Source of the DNA: Variovorax sp. S12S4
GTDB taxonomy: Bacteria; Pseudomonadota; Gammaproteobacteria; Burkholderiales; Burkholderiaceae_C
Assembly (NCBI RefSeq): GCF_023195515.1
Contig: NZ_JALPKR020000002.1
Location: forward strand, 4,813,001 to 4,877,000
Length of the DNA stretch: 64,000 nt
Direction of reading: 5' to 3'
Shown here: positions 50,761 to 59,292 of the stretch, piece by piece
How positions within the stretch are numbered: the first letter of the stretch is position 1
Layout of the letters: each line of letters opens with the position of its first letter
Position numbers and translations under genes: made by a program
Notes under the pieces: model-generated
Database searches by the model: none
What the model saw: only the letters and a program-made list of their open reading frames with translations
What the model was told of the DNA's origin: nothing

Positions 50761-51264
50761 TCAGGGCTTCACAGGCTTCACGGCACCGTCCCAGTGTTCG
50801 ACGATCTTGCCGTTTTCAAGGCGGAACATGTCGAACCAGGTGGTCGTGTATTTGCGCGTTGCGTCCTGCGGCTCGGGGTACTCGCGCACGAAGCTCAGGA
50901 TCACGAGGTCGCGCTCGGCGACGATCGAGACCAGCGGCGCCTTGATGCGGGCTTCTACCGGCAGAGGCGTCGGGGTCCGTCGCGAGACGAATCCCACCAT
51001 GGCCGCACGGCCGGTGGGCACGTTGGGGTTGTGTTGGATGTAGGACTCGGCAACGTACTTGTCCGCCTGCGCCACCTGGCCCGCCTCGAAGACCTCGCGC
51101 CAGAAGTCATAGACCAGCCGCTTATTGGCCCGCAGCATCGGATCGGCGCTTGCGAGAAGCGCCTCCTGGTCGGCGGCCGGCTGAACCGGGACCTGTGCTG
51201 CCGCGGCGAGCGGCAAGATAGCGGCAAGCGCAAAGAGAAGACCTGCGAACAGAGGATTTTTCAT
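50761..51264 (-). CDS. exported SnoaL/NTF2-like protein
   Basis: 167 residues. The signal peptide MKNPLFAGLLFALAAILPLA is cleaved near AAAQ. The mature part has the SnoaL-like alpha+beta cone: RLVYDFWREVFEAGQ, ADKYVAESYIQHNPNVPTGR, VSIVAERDLVILSFVREY and the end TWFDMFRLENGKIVEHWDG. These domains bind small hydrophobic ligands; the activity is unknown. No ribosome site is obvious. It probably acts in the periplasm. Confidence 0.8.
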   Translation of the reverse strand: MKNPLFAGLLFALAAILPLAAAAQVPVQPAADQEALLASADPMLRANKRLVYDFWREVFEAGQVAQADKYVAESYIQHNPNVPTGRAAMVGFVSRRTPTPLPVEARIKAPLVSIVAERDLVILSFVREYPEPQDATRKYTTTWFDMFRLENGKIVEHWDGAVKPVKP

Positions 51265-51417
51265 GGTTCGAGACGGTTGTTGAGGGCGCTGGACTGCAGC
51301 CGTTATAGACGATCAGCACTGGCTTTGTGTTCAAAAACGCCAATGAAGAGATTCTGAAAACCTCTCGAAAGATCTCCGGGCACCGCGTAACTTGTACCGG
51401 CGGAGCAGCATCGCCGG

Positions 51418-52170
51418 TCACCAGCTGCCGATGTCAGATTCCGCTGAACCAGTTGTATCCCTGATCTTCCCAATAACCCCCGGATTCGTGTTGGTCACGA
51501 AGATCGCAGCGACGTGCTTCGCGCTCTTGAATCCGAGCTTGGTCGGAACACTCAGCCGCAGGGGAAAACCGTTGGCCGTCGGCAGCGCTTCGTCCCCGAA
51601 GTCAAGGGCAAGCAACGTTTGCGGGTGCAGCGCGCTGGCCATGTCGAGGCTCGAGTGATAGCGGTCGGTGCATTTGAAGCCGACGAAGCGCGCCGTCGTG
51701 TCCGCGCCGATGCGCTGCAGGAATGTCTTGAGCGGCACGCCGCCCCAGTCGCCGATGGCGCTCCAGCCCTCGATGCAAATATGGCGCGTGATCTGCCGCG
51801 CTTGCGGCAAGCTACGCAGGCGCTCTACGGTCCAAGCCGTCTTGTCAGTGACAAGTCCGGAGACTTCAAGCCGCCAGTTCGACAAGTCGACCTGGGGCGC
51901 ATCGAACTCTGGGTAGAACGCGTTGAACGGGAACGGCATCGTGACCTGGTTGGGCGCATAGGTCGGCGCGAGGCGGCTGCCGCTGAAGAGTCGGGCCTGC
52001 ACGCGGTCGTTCCAGCGGGACAGCGCCCACAGGGCCTTGTCGAGCTGGTCGTTGTCCTGCAGGTTGCAGCCGGACAGCATCGAGAGCGCGCCAATCGACA
52101 GCGACGAGCGCAAGAAAAGCCGCCGCTCGAGGTTCGCGATCTGCTTCTTGTGGTCAGAGAGTTTGATCAT
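51418..52170 (-). CDS. molybdopterin-dependent oxidoreductase (sulfite oxidase/MsrP-like)
   Basis: A Tat-type leader (ERRLFLRSS, then a hydrophobic stretch ending SGC) exports a folded protein. The molybdenum-ligand cysteine Cys132 sits in RHICIEGWSAIGDWGG; other fold marks are LSNWRLEVSGLV and FKCTDRYHSSLDM. The C-terminus as written (PGVIGKIRDTTG) is out of frame. Adding one G at 51477-51481 gives the family ending NPGGYWEDQGYNWFSGI and a stop at 51434 (245 residues). It overlaps the cytochrome b gene by 4 bases and is likely its electron acceptor partner. MsrP-type enzymes repair oxidised methionine in periplasmic proteins; the substrate here is not proven. Confidence 0.85.
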   Translation of the reverse strand: MIKLSDHKKQIANLERRLFLRSSLSIGALSMLSGCNLQDNDQLDKALWALSRWNDRVQARLFSGSRLAPTYAPNQVTMPFPFNAFYPEFDAPQVDLSNWRLEVSGLVTDKTAWTVERLRSLPQARQITRHICIEGWSAIGDWGGVPLKTFLQRIGADTTARFVGFKCTDRYHSSLDMASALHPQTLLALDFGDEALPTANGFPLRLSVPTKLGFKSAKHVAAIFVTNTNPGVIGKIRDTTGSAESDIGSW

Positions 52171-52787
52171 GGTGCGGTACTGTGAGAGGCCCGCGCACGT
52201 CCGATAACCATCGGCAGCAGCGTGCGCGGAACGAGAAGGACGAGCAGCAGATGGATCGCGATGAAGCCGACGATGCCAGCCATTGCCGCGAAATGCACCT
52301 TGCGCGCGAAATCAAAGCCACCAAAAAGGCCGGCCAGCCATGCCAGCTGAACAGGCTTCCAGATTGCCACCCCCGATGCGACGACGAGCACGCCAAGCAG
52401 CAGCACGATGACATAGGCGAAGCGCTGCACCGCGTTGTAGCGGCCGGCTTCGTGCGGGAGCCGTAACGCCAGCGCACGTCCTGTGTCGCGCAGCAACTCG
52501 CTGGCGCGAATCGGAAAAAACTCCCGACGAAAATGACCGCTGGCAACGCCGTAGAGCAAGTACAGCAGGCCGTTCGCGACGAGCAGCCACATGGCCGCAA
52601 GGTGCCACGCAATGGCGCCACCGAGCCAACCCCCAAGCGTCATCCAGGCCGGGAACTGGAAGGACAGGATCGGCGACGCGTTGTAGATCGTCCAACCACT
52701 CATCAGCATGCAGGTCATGGCGAACGCATTGACCCAATGGGCGGCGCGCACCGCCAGCGGATGAATCATCTTGCTCTTCATCGTCAC
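52167..52787 (-). CDS. cytochrome b561/b6-type membrane protein
   Basis: 206 residues. There are four strong membrane helices, with haem-ligand histidines in HPLAVRAAHWVNAFAMTCML, GGAIAWHLAAMWLLVANGLL, KVHFAAMAGIVGFIAIHLLL and a linker LRLPHEAGRYNAVQRFAYVI. It is a di-haem quinol-oxidising cytochrome, the likely electron donor to the exported molybdoenzyme whose gene overlaps its end. Its own start region overlaps the end of the DUF5666 gene: a tight three-gene operon. Confidence 0.85.
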   Translation of the reverse strand: MTMKSKMIHPLAVRAAHWVNAFAMTCMLMSGWTIYNASPILSFQFPAWMTLGGWLGGAIAWHLAAMWLLVANGLLYLLYGVASGHFRREFFPIRASELLRDTGRALALRLPHEAGRYNAVQRFAYVIVLLLGVLVVASGVAIWKPVQLAWLAGLFGGFDFARKVHFAAMAGIVGFIAIHLLLVLLVPRTLLPMVIGRARASHSTAP

Positions 52788-53416
52788 ATCGGCGGCGTCA
52801 CGCCGTCCTTGCCCGCGGAGATGAAGCTTGCAGACAGGCTTGAATCAGCTTCCTTCTTCGCAAACAACACGACCTTGGTACCCACCGTGAGCAATGAGCG
52901 ATCGCCAGGTTCGAGGTTGACGATCGGCACGTCGTCCGGCACGACGATCTTCTTCTCGCCGCCCTTGTACTTGAGAGTCAGGGTCCGGCCGTTGGCCGCG
53001 ACGAGGTCCCCGACCGTGCCGTTGGTCATGGTGCTCTTGGGTGCTAGATCCCAGGCACGGTGACCATCACCGGTGCCCGCCATCGCGGGCGGGAACACAT
53101 GCACTTCAAGCGCTTTCAAAGAACCGTCGGGCTGCGGAGTCGCCGCCGTTCCGATGTAGCTGCCGGGTTTGATGTCGGTCAACTTGGCGAGCGTGACCGC
53201 GCGAACCTGAGTGCTGCTGTTGATCTTGACCGTCAGGTCTTCGCCGCGGTTGGTACGGACTTTGATCGAATCGTCGCTGACGGCGGTGATCGCGCCGCGC
53301 ACACCAACCGGGGGCGGGGTCTGCGCAAGCGCGGAGTAGCTGGCGCCAAGCAGGCCGGCCGTCATCAATGCCGGGAGGGCGAAGGTCCGAAAAAGTTTTC
53401 CGAGTCTGGTGTTCAT
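52784..53416 (-). CDS. exported DUF5666-like protein
   Basis: 210 residues from the ATG at 53416. The signal peptide ends ALA-QTPPP. Repeated small beta-barrel units follow: VRGAITAVSDDSIKVRTNRG and VGDLVAANGRTLTLKYKGGE, ending VLFAKKEADSSLSASFISAG. DUF5666 domains are OB-like periplasmic modules without a known activity. It is the first gene of the operon with the cytochrome b and molybdoenzyme genes, so a role in that pathway (cofactor, metal or redox partner) is possible but unproven. Confidence 0.7.
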   Translation of the reverse strand: MNTRLGKLFRTFALPALMTAGLLGASYSALAQTPPPVGVRGAITAVSDDSIKVRTNRGEDLTVKINSSTQVRAVTLAKLTDIKPGSYIGTAATPQPDGSLKALEVHVFPPAMAGTGDGHRAWDLAPKSTMTNGTVGDLVAANGRTLTLKYKGGEKKIVVPDDVPIVNLEPGDRSLLTVGTKVVLFAKKEADSSLSASFISAGKDGVTPPM

Positions 53417-53483
53417 GGATGGCCGTAGTAAGTGAAGACAAGCCACTCTAGGGATCGCCCGAGCTCAGGGGCATGGCATTTGG

Positions 53484-53499
53484 ATGACAAAAAAGTCAT
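53484..53499. promoter_or_regulatory. CusR/HprR-like box between the redox operon and the two-component genes
   Basis: ATGACAAAAAAGTCAT: perfect ATGAC/GTCAT arms separated by six A. It agrees at all fixed positions but two with the enterobacterial CusR box ATGACAANNTTGTCAT. It lies 45 bases before the response regulator start and 68 bases from the start of the opposite operon, so it could serve both directions. Confidence 0.55.
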
Positions 53500-53542
53500 G
53501 AATCGGCGCCGCGCTGCGAGAGAGAATGGTGGACACACTCCA

Positions 53543-54214
53543 ATGAGCATCCTTGTCATCGAAGACGACCCGAAGACGGGCGACTACCTCAAAAAGGGCC
53601 TGAAGGAAAGCGGCTACGCCGTCGACCTTGCGCGCACCGGAACGGATGGGCTGCACATGGCGCTTGAACACGCCTATGACCTCGTCGTGCTTGACGTGAT
53701 GCTGCCCGGCATCGACGGCTGGCAGATCATGCAGGCCTTGCGCGACAAGCGGGACCTGCCTGTGCTCTTTCTCACCGCGCGCGACCGCCTGGACGACCGC
53801 ATTCGCGGCCTTGAACTCGGCGCCGACGACTATCTCGTCAAGCCCTTCTCGTTCACCGAACTGGTGCTGCGCATTCGCACGCTGCTGCGTCGGGGCATCG
53901 TGCGCGAAGCCGAGTTCTACGAGTTCGCCGACCTGAAGGTTGACGTCCTGCGCCGCAAGGTCACGCGCGAAGGCAAGGAGATCGCGCTGACGAACAAGGA
54001 GTTCCTTCTGCTGCAACTGCTGATCAAGCGGCGGAACGAGGCGCTCTCGCGCACGCTGATCGCGTCAGAAGTGTGGGACATGAACTTCGACAGCGACACC
54101 AATGTCGTGGACGTCGCAATCAAGCGCCTTCGCGCGAAGATCGATCAGCCGTTCGAGAAAAAGCTGATCCACACGGTGCGCAGCATCGGCTATTCGTTCG
54201 GCGACGCGCCATGA
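53543..54214 (+). CDS. OmpR-family response regulator (CusR/IrlR/HprR-like)
   Basis: 223 residues. Receiver domain with acidic pair Glu7-Asp8-Asp9, phospho-acceptor Asp51 (VVLDVMLPG) and Lys in [10 protein letters not shown]; the C-terminal winged helix ends [14 protein letters not shown]. The linker [20 protein letters not shown] is typical of the heavy-metal regulator group. The stop overlaps the kinase start. It probably binds the ATGAC box just upstream and controls the molybdoenzyme operon on the other side. Confidence 0.9.
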   Translation: MSILVIEDDPKTGDYLKKGLKESGYAVDLARTGTDGLHMALEHAYDLVVLDVMLPGIDGWQIMQALRDKRDLPVLFLTARDRLDDRIRGLELGADDYLVKPFSFTELVLRIRTLLRRGIVREAEFYEFADLKVDVLRRKVTREGKEIALTNKEFLLLQLLIKRRNEALSRTLIASEVWDMNFDSDTNVVDVAIKRLRAKIDQPFEKKLIHTVRSIGYSFGDAP

Positions 54215-55614
54215 GGTGGCTGCCGCGATCGCTGGCGGTGCGAGCCACGTTGCTGCTTGCTCTGATCGCTTGCACGGTCACCGGCATGCTCGGCGCCTAC
54301 TTTTTTTATTCCGCGAGGTCGGCGATCACCGAGCAACTGGACACGCGGCTGATCGGACGCGTCGAGCACTTCCGCCGCCTGGTAGGCAACGTGCAGACGA
54401 TCTCCGACCTGCACGAGCGACCTTCTCTGTTCACGGCCATGCTCGGTGCCGAGAGCGATGTGCTGCTGCTGCGTCGCCCCGGCGAAGCGCCTTTCATCGA
54501 CGTCAACCCCCGCCGTTTTCCCGTGCCCGGCTCGCTCGTCGCAGTCTCGGCCGACCGCGATCTGGCGATCGGGAACGTACTGAACATGCCGATGGCGGAT
54601 GGCGTGCCGATGCATTGGGTTGCGGCGCTCGCGCGTTCAGGCCGCAATGGCGATATGGTGGAGGTGGTGGCCGGCCACCCACTGACCACCGAGGTGAAGA
54701 TGATTCGCGCCAATCGAGATCGCGTAATCCTCAGCGCCATCATCGCGATGCTCGCTTCGACCATTCTTGCGTATCTGGTGCTGCGGCACGGCCTGAGGCC
54801 GCTGCGCCGGGTTGCCGGGAAGGCGGCGTTGATCAACCCGATCAATCTCGCCATACGCCTGCCAGAGCATGACGCGCCGCTCGAAGTGCAGCATATGGTG
54901 GTCGCGTTCAACGCCATGCTTGACCGCATTGCCATCGGCTATGAGCGTCTTTCACAATTCTCTGCCGATCTCGCGCACGAAATCCGCACTCCCGTCGGCG
55001 CGCTGATCGGACAGACGCAAGTCGCGCTGCAACGGGCTCGCAGCGCCGATGAGTACCAGCAGCTTCTTGAATCGAACCTCGAAGAGCTGAACCGGTTACG
55101 CCAGATTGCGGAGAACATCCTGTTCCTCGCGCAAGCCGACCATGCATCGCTGACGATCGAGCGAACTCCGATTGCGCTGCATGCCGAACTTGAGAAGATC
55201 GCCGAGTACTTCGAGGGCCCTGCCGATGAGAACGGGCTTCGCTTCGAAGTGCAAGCCAGCGGTATGGCCTTCGTCAATGCAGCGCTGTGCCGGCGCGCGA
55301 TCAACAATCTCGTCGTGAATGCAGTGCGCCACGGCACACCGGGGACGATCGTGCGGCTGATCGGTGTGCAAGACGGCGGCACGGCGACGATAGCTGTCGA
55401 GAACGAAGGCGTGCCGGTCCCGCCCGAACAGCTCGGACGTCTGTTCGACCGCTTCTACCGAGGCGACGCAGCACGCAGGCACACCGAATCCAACGGCCTC
55501 GGGCTCGCGATCGTCAAGGCGATCATGGCATTGCACGGCGGCGAAGTGTCCGCCTCATGCCCTATGCCCGGCTTGATGCGGTTCGAGTTGCGCTTTCCCG
55601 CGATGACCGCGTGA
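54211..55614 (+). CDS. sensor histidine kinase of the CusS/IrlS type
   Basis: 467 residues. Membrane helices at about 11-34 and 172-192 bound a periplasmic sensor domain. HAMP is followed by the phospho-acceptor His256 in [13 protein letters not shown]. An N-box ([11 protein letters not shown]), a G1-like region, FDRFYRGD and the G2 box [18 protein letters not shown] complete the kinase. The gene overlaps its regulator by 4 bases. The signal is unknown; relatives respond to copper, other metals or hydrogen peroxide/hypochlorite. Its last 60 bases overlap the convergent actP gene. Confidence 0.9.
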   Translation: MRWLPRSLAVRATLLLALIACTVTGMLGAYFFYSARSAITEQLDTRLIGRVEHFRRLVGNVQTISDLHERPSLFTAMLGAESDVLLLRRPGEAPFIDVNPRRFPVPGSLVAVSADRDLAIGNVLNMPMADGVPMHWVAALARSGRNGDMVEVVAGHPLTTEVKMIRANRDRVILSAIIAMLASTILAYLVLRHGLRPLRRVAGKAALINPINLAIRLPEHDAPLEVQHMVVAFNAMLDRIAIGYERLSQFSADLAHEIRTPVGALIGQTQVALQRARSADEYQQLLESNLEELNRLRQIAENILFLAQADHASLTIERTPIALHAELEKIAEYFEGPADENGLRFEVQASGMAFVNAALCRRAINNLVVNAVRHGTPGTIVRLIGVQDGGTATIAVENEGVPVPPEQLGRLFDRFYRGDAARRHTESNGLGLAIVKAIMALHGGEVSASCPMPGLMRFELRFPAMTA

Positions 55615-57207
55615 GCGCCGCAGGTCCTCCCCTTGGGTCGACTCCGCCGGTGCCCAGTAACGGCTGACCATCACGCAGGCCAAGAAGGCCAGCGGAACAG
55701 TCACCAAGGCCGGCGGATCTATCGGGAACACAGGGCTTGCGTGCCCAAGCACCTTGACCCAGATCGCCGGGCCAAGCACGGTAAGCAGCAGCGAAGACAG
55801 CAGCCCCACGCTTCCCCCTACCACTGCGCCGGTGGCTGTCAGGCGATTCCAGTAGATCGCAAGAACCAGCACCGGAAATGTCGACGAGCAGGCGATCGAG
55901 AACGCCAGGCTGATCATGTAGGCGACGTTCTGCCCCTTGAACGCAATGCCGAGCGCAATCGCAAAGACACCGAGCGCAATCGTGGCCACACGAACGATCC
56001 GGATTTCATCCCGAGCATCGGCCGTCTTGTGCCGAAACAGTGCGCCATAGATGTCGTGGCTGATCGCCGAAGCGCCAGACAGTGTCAGGCCGGCAACAAC
56101 CGCCAGGATGGTGGCAAATGCGACGGCGGAGACCAGCCCGAACATGATTTCGCCGCCAAGGATATGAGACAGATGCAGTGCAGCCGTATTGCTGCCGCCG
56201 ATCAGCAAGCCTTTCGCGTCCATGTATTCCGGATGCGTGCGAAGCAAGGCAAGTGCGCCGAAGCCGATGATGAAAATCATGGCGTAGAAGCAGTTCATGA
56301 AGATGGTTGCCCAGAGAACCGACGTGCGTGCAGCCTTGGCATCGGGCACGGTAAAAAAGCGCATCAGCACATGGGGCAGGCCTGCGGTACCCAGCATCAG
56401 TGCAATACCGAGCGAAAGCCCCGACAGCGGATCCTTGGCAAAAGCCGTCGGCGAGAGGATGGCGTCCTTTCCTGGGTGCACCTCGACCGCCTTGCGAAGC
56501 AATGCGCCCATGCTGAAGCCAAACTGCTGCCACACCAGGAACGTGATTGCCGCTCCAACGCCCAGCATCAGCACGGCCTTGATGATCTGGACCCACGTCG
56601 TGGCCATCATTCCACCAAAGACGACGTACAGCACCATCAACACGCCGACCAGCACGATGGCGAGGGTGTAGTCGATGCCGAAGAGCAACTGAATCAACTG
56701 CCCCGCGCCGACCATCTGGGCGATGAGGTAGAACGCCACAATGATCAGCGAGGCGCACGCGGAAAACACCCGTATGGCACTGCCACTGAGCCGTGAACAA
56801 ACGACATCGGTGAAGGTGAATTTTCCCAACTGGCGCAGCTTTCCCGCCATCAGAAACACAACGATCGGCAAACCCGTCGTGTAGCCGATGGCGTAGATCA
56901 GGCCGTCGAACCCGCTCGAGAAGACCAGCGCGGTCAAGCCGAGAAAGGCGCCCGCAGACAAGGCATCGCCGGTGATCGCCAGTCCGTTCTGGAACCCGGA
57001 GATGCGTCCTCCCGCCGCGTAGAAGTCGCTGGTCGACGACGTGCGGCGCGCGGCCCACCATGTGATGGCAAGCGTGATCGAAATCACTGCGAGAAAAAGC
57101 AACACAGAGGTTGCGGAGGGAGAGCCGATGCTCCCGCCCGCGGCGAACGCGTAGGTCACCGAAGCCGAAGCTGCGAACGCAGCAATCAATTTCTTCATGT
57201 CAGCCAT
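55555..57207 (-). CDS. actP: cation/acetate symporter (sodium:solute symporter family)
   Basis: 550 residues from the ATG at 57207 (alternative at 57198). An N-terminal signal-like helix is followed by thirteen membrane helices with family motifs AARRTSSTSDFYAAGGRISG, GFQNGLAITGDALSAGAFLG, SAFLG-type loops, GLPHVLMRFFTVPDAKAART and FATILAVVAGLTLSGASAIS. It imports acetate or similar short carboxylates with Na+ or H+. The gene overlaps the upstream DUF485 gene, the usual yjcH-actP pair. The charged last ~20 residues lie over the 3' end of the kinase gene on the other strand and may be a slight over-run. Confidence 0.9.
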   Translation of the reverse strand: MADMKKLIAAFAASASVTYAFAAGGSIGSPSATSVLLFLAVISITLAITWWAARRTSSTSDFYAAGGRISGFQNGLAITGDALSAGAFLGLTALVFSSGFDGLIYAIGYTTGLPIVVFLMAGKLRQLGKFTFTDVVCSRLSGSAIRVFSACASLIIVAFYLIAQMVGAGQLIQLLFGIDYTLAIVLVGVLMVLYVVFGGMMATTWVQIIKAVLMLGVGAAITFLVWQQFGFSMGALLRKAVEVHPGKDAILSPTAFAKDPLSGLSLGIALMLGTAGLPHVLMRFFTVPDAKAARTSVLWATIFMNCFYAMIFIIGFGALALLRTHPEYMDAKGLLIGGSNTAALHLSHILGGEIMFGLVSAVAFATILAVVAGLTLSGASAISHDIYGALFRHKTADARDEIRIVRVATIALGVFAIALGIAFKGQNVAYMISLAFSIACSSTFPVLVLAIYWNRLTATGAVVGGSVGLLSSLLLTVLGPAIWVKVLGHASPVFPIDPPALVTVPLAFLACVMVSRYWAPAESTQGEDLRRSRGHRGKAQLEPHQAGHRA

Positions 57208-57442
57208 CCATCCGGTTGGTTCGAACAACGTAGATGACGGTCAACACGATCCCGCAAAGGATCACAAGAAGACCGAAGGCGAATGCGAAAGGAATGTCGA
57301 GCACGGGCACCGTGAACGCCATTCCTCTCGCGTTGAAGCAGCACATCAGCACAAACGCAAAGTAGACAAGAACCTGCACGGCGGTGAGCGCCAGGCCGAA
57401 GCCCAGCGATTCGCCGCCTCCATCGTTGAGGTCGCGACGCAT
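57200..57442 (-). CDS. yjcH: DUF485 membrane protein (YjcH-like)
   Basis: 80 residues from the ATG at 57442, which has GGAGATTTTC in front. Two membrane helices (LALTAVQVLVYFAFVLMCCF and FAFAFGLLVILCGIVLTVIY) and the end VVRTNRMDG are typical of DUF485. The stop overlaps the actP start by 8 bases. It is always found with acetate permeases and is presumed to assist them. The family's usual longer N-terminus is shortened here, though the frame is open to 57478. Confidence 0.8.
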   Translation of the reverse strand: MRRDLNDGGGESLGFGLALTAVQVLVYFAFVLMCCFNARGMAFTVPVLDIPFAFAFGLLVILCGIVLTVIYVVRTNRMDG

Positions 57443-57597
57443 GAAAATCTCCGTCAAGTTGATTCGATCCGGGCGCAACCATATCGATGTGGCCGAGGTG
57501 CAGGAAACGATTAATTTCGATGAGACCGATCCGTTGCCCAGATGCCTGATGAAGGTGCATTGCCTGCACCAAGGCGGACGGCCTCGAGTGCTCCGAC

Positions 57598-57987
57598 CTA
57601 GAGCGCCCCCGTCAGGAACTGGGCCTCGCCAAGGCCGAAGGACCAGTCCGCGTCCTTGTTTTCGACAAGGCTGACCACCACGTCTTCCGCACGCAGGCCG
57701 CAGTCCCTCTGCAGGTTGGCGACGAGGAGCCGGTAGAAGTCTCTTTTCTGCACGTCGGGCCGGGGCCGGGTGACAACGGTCAGCAGCACCACGTTGTTCG
57801 AGCGCGGAAGATTCAGCCCCGTGTCGTGAATCACGAGTTCATTCGGTCGATGCTGCGTGACGCATTGATAGCGGTCGGAAAGCGGCACCTCGAACGCTTG
57901 CACCATTGCCGCATGGGCACTGTCGAGGAGCGCCAGCAGCTGCTCGTCGTCCCGGCCTTGAATGAGGTCGAATTTCAAGATTGGCAT
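57598..57987 (-). CDS. tautomerase superfamily protein
   Basis: 129 residues from the ATG at 57987. This start, rather than one two codons earlier, leaves Pro as the first residue after Met removal (M-PILKFDLIQG). The catalytic base of the family is this N-terminal proline. The length and the two beta-alpha-beta repeats (LVIHDTGLNLPRSNNVVLLT and FYRLLVANLQRDCGLRAEDV) suit a fused, 120-130-residue member. It sits 12 bases after a nitronate monooxygenase gene on the same strand; the pair probably acts on a shared substrate. Confidence 0.85.
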   Translation of the reverse strand: MPILKFDLIQGRDDEQLLALLDSAHAAMVQAFEVPLSDRYQCVTQHRPNELVIHDTGLNLPRSNNVVLLTVVTRPRPDVQKRDFYRLLVANLQRDCGLRAEDVVVSLVENKDADWSFGLGEAQFLTGAL

Positions 57988-57999
57988 TTGCAACGCCCC

Positions 58000-58970
58000 T
58001 CAGATGCGGCGTTGCGCGTTGTCGATGATGTCGCGCGCTTGTCGGGCGGTCCGGTGCACGACATCTGCCGCCGACGGGACGTCGCCTATCAGGCCAATGG
58101 CCTGCCCCACCGTGACATTCGCGCAGTCGTAGTCGCCGGTCTCATGCGCCGATTCGACGGCGCGCAGCTCAGACTCGCGCAGAGGTCGAAGCGCCTCTTC
58201 GTTCCCATGCCAGCGATGAATGAAGTCGTTGTGCATGAGGCGGCCGGTGTATTCCTTCGGCCAGGCTTTTCCGCGCACGATGTCATACACCGAGGTGCGA
58301 ATCGTCTGCGATCCGCGCGCCTGCGTCACGCGGGCCTTGGCATTGGGGTGGATAAGGGCCTCCTGGGTTGCCCAGAAGCGCGTTCCCATCAAGACCCCAT
58401 CGGCACCCAGCATCAATGCAGCCGCCAGGCCGCGTCCGTCCGCAATACCTCCGGCGGCGAGCAAGATTGTTTGCGGCCCTTTTGCTGCAAGGTAGTCGGC
58501 GACCTCCGGGACGAAGGTCATGGTGGTTTGCCGGTCGAAACCGTGCCCCCCGCCTCTGTTCCCTGCGCCACGACGACAGCCGCACCGACGTCGAGCGCGC
58601 GCTGCACGTGCTCGAGCGTCTGCACCTGGCAGATCAGTGGAATCTTCGCCGCATGCACCTTTGCGGCGAAGGGCTCGGGATCGGAGAACGAGAGCATCAG
58701 GCATCGCGGCCGGCGCGCCAGCGCCTTGTCGAGCAGCGACACATCCCGCGCCATCGACCAGGTGATGAAGCCGCAGCCGATGGATGCGTCGCCCGCCAGG
58801 TCGAACTCACGCTCCAGGACTTCGTGGCTTCCGTATCCGCCGCCCAGGAGGCCGAGTGCGCCGGCATTCGACACCGCCGCAGCGAGCACGCCGCCAGAGG
58901 CAGGGTCCATGGGCGCAAGAGCGATCGGATATTGCAGACCGAACTTTTCGGTGAAGCGGTTGGTGAGCAT
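58000..58970 (-). CDS. nitronate monooxygenase family flavoprotein (frameshift)
   Basis: Start at the ATG at 58970 with AGGAG six bases upstream. The frame MLTNRFTEKFGLQYPIALAP runs to a C6 tract at 58546-58551; one extra base joins GTEAGG to HGFDRQTTMTFVPEVAD and gives 323 residues. Class marks are ALAPMDPASGGVLAAAVSNA, VVAQGTEAGGHG with its conserved His, LLAAGGIADGRGLAAALMLG and ADGVLMGTRFWATQEA. The enzyme is a TIM-barrel FMN protein oxidising nitronates or acting as an enoyl reductase relative. It is operonic with the tautomerase and divergent from a LysR regulator. Confidence 0.88.
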
Positions 58971-59053
58971 GGGACTCCTCGACATGGGGTGGTGGAAGGC
59001 CCGGATGCTAGGAAGCCGATCGAATCCTGGGAAACGATTTGTTTTGATGCCGC

Positions 59054-59074
59054 CGATCTATTTAACAGATCGGT
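59054..59074. promoter_or_regulatory. perfect palindrome in the nitronate monooxygenase/LysR intergenic region
   Basis: CCGATCT and AGATCGG are separated by seven bases (atttaac). The site lies 84 bases from the monooxygenase start and about 220 from the LysR start in a 322-base gap with no gene. It is the best candidate for the LysR operator. Confidence 0.5.
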
Positions 59075-59292
59075 TGCAGGGGTTCTTCTGACGATGCCTC
59101 CAGCGCCGCGGCGCCGCGTCCACCTAGGGCTAACCATGGGCTCCGGCCCAGCAAAACTGCCTACGATGCCCCTCTGTGGGGCGCATTCGCACCAACCTGT
59201 TCGTTGGGCCCGGCTTTTTGCAGGTATGCATCTTGCGGAAGCTGCTTGCTGATCGAAGTCATCAGCTATTTTGATCTGATCTGGAGATGCAT

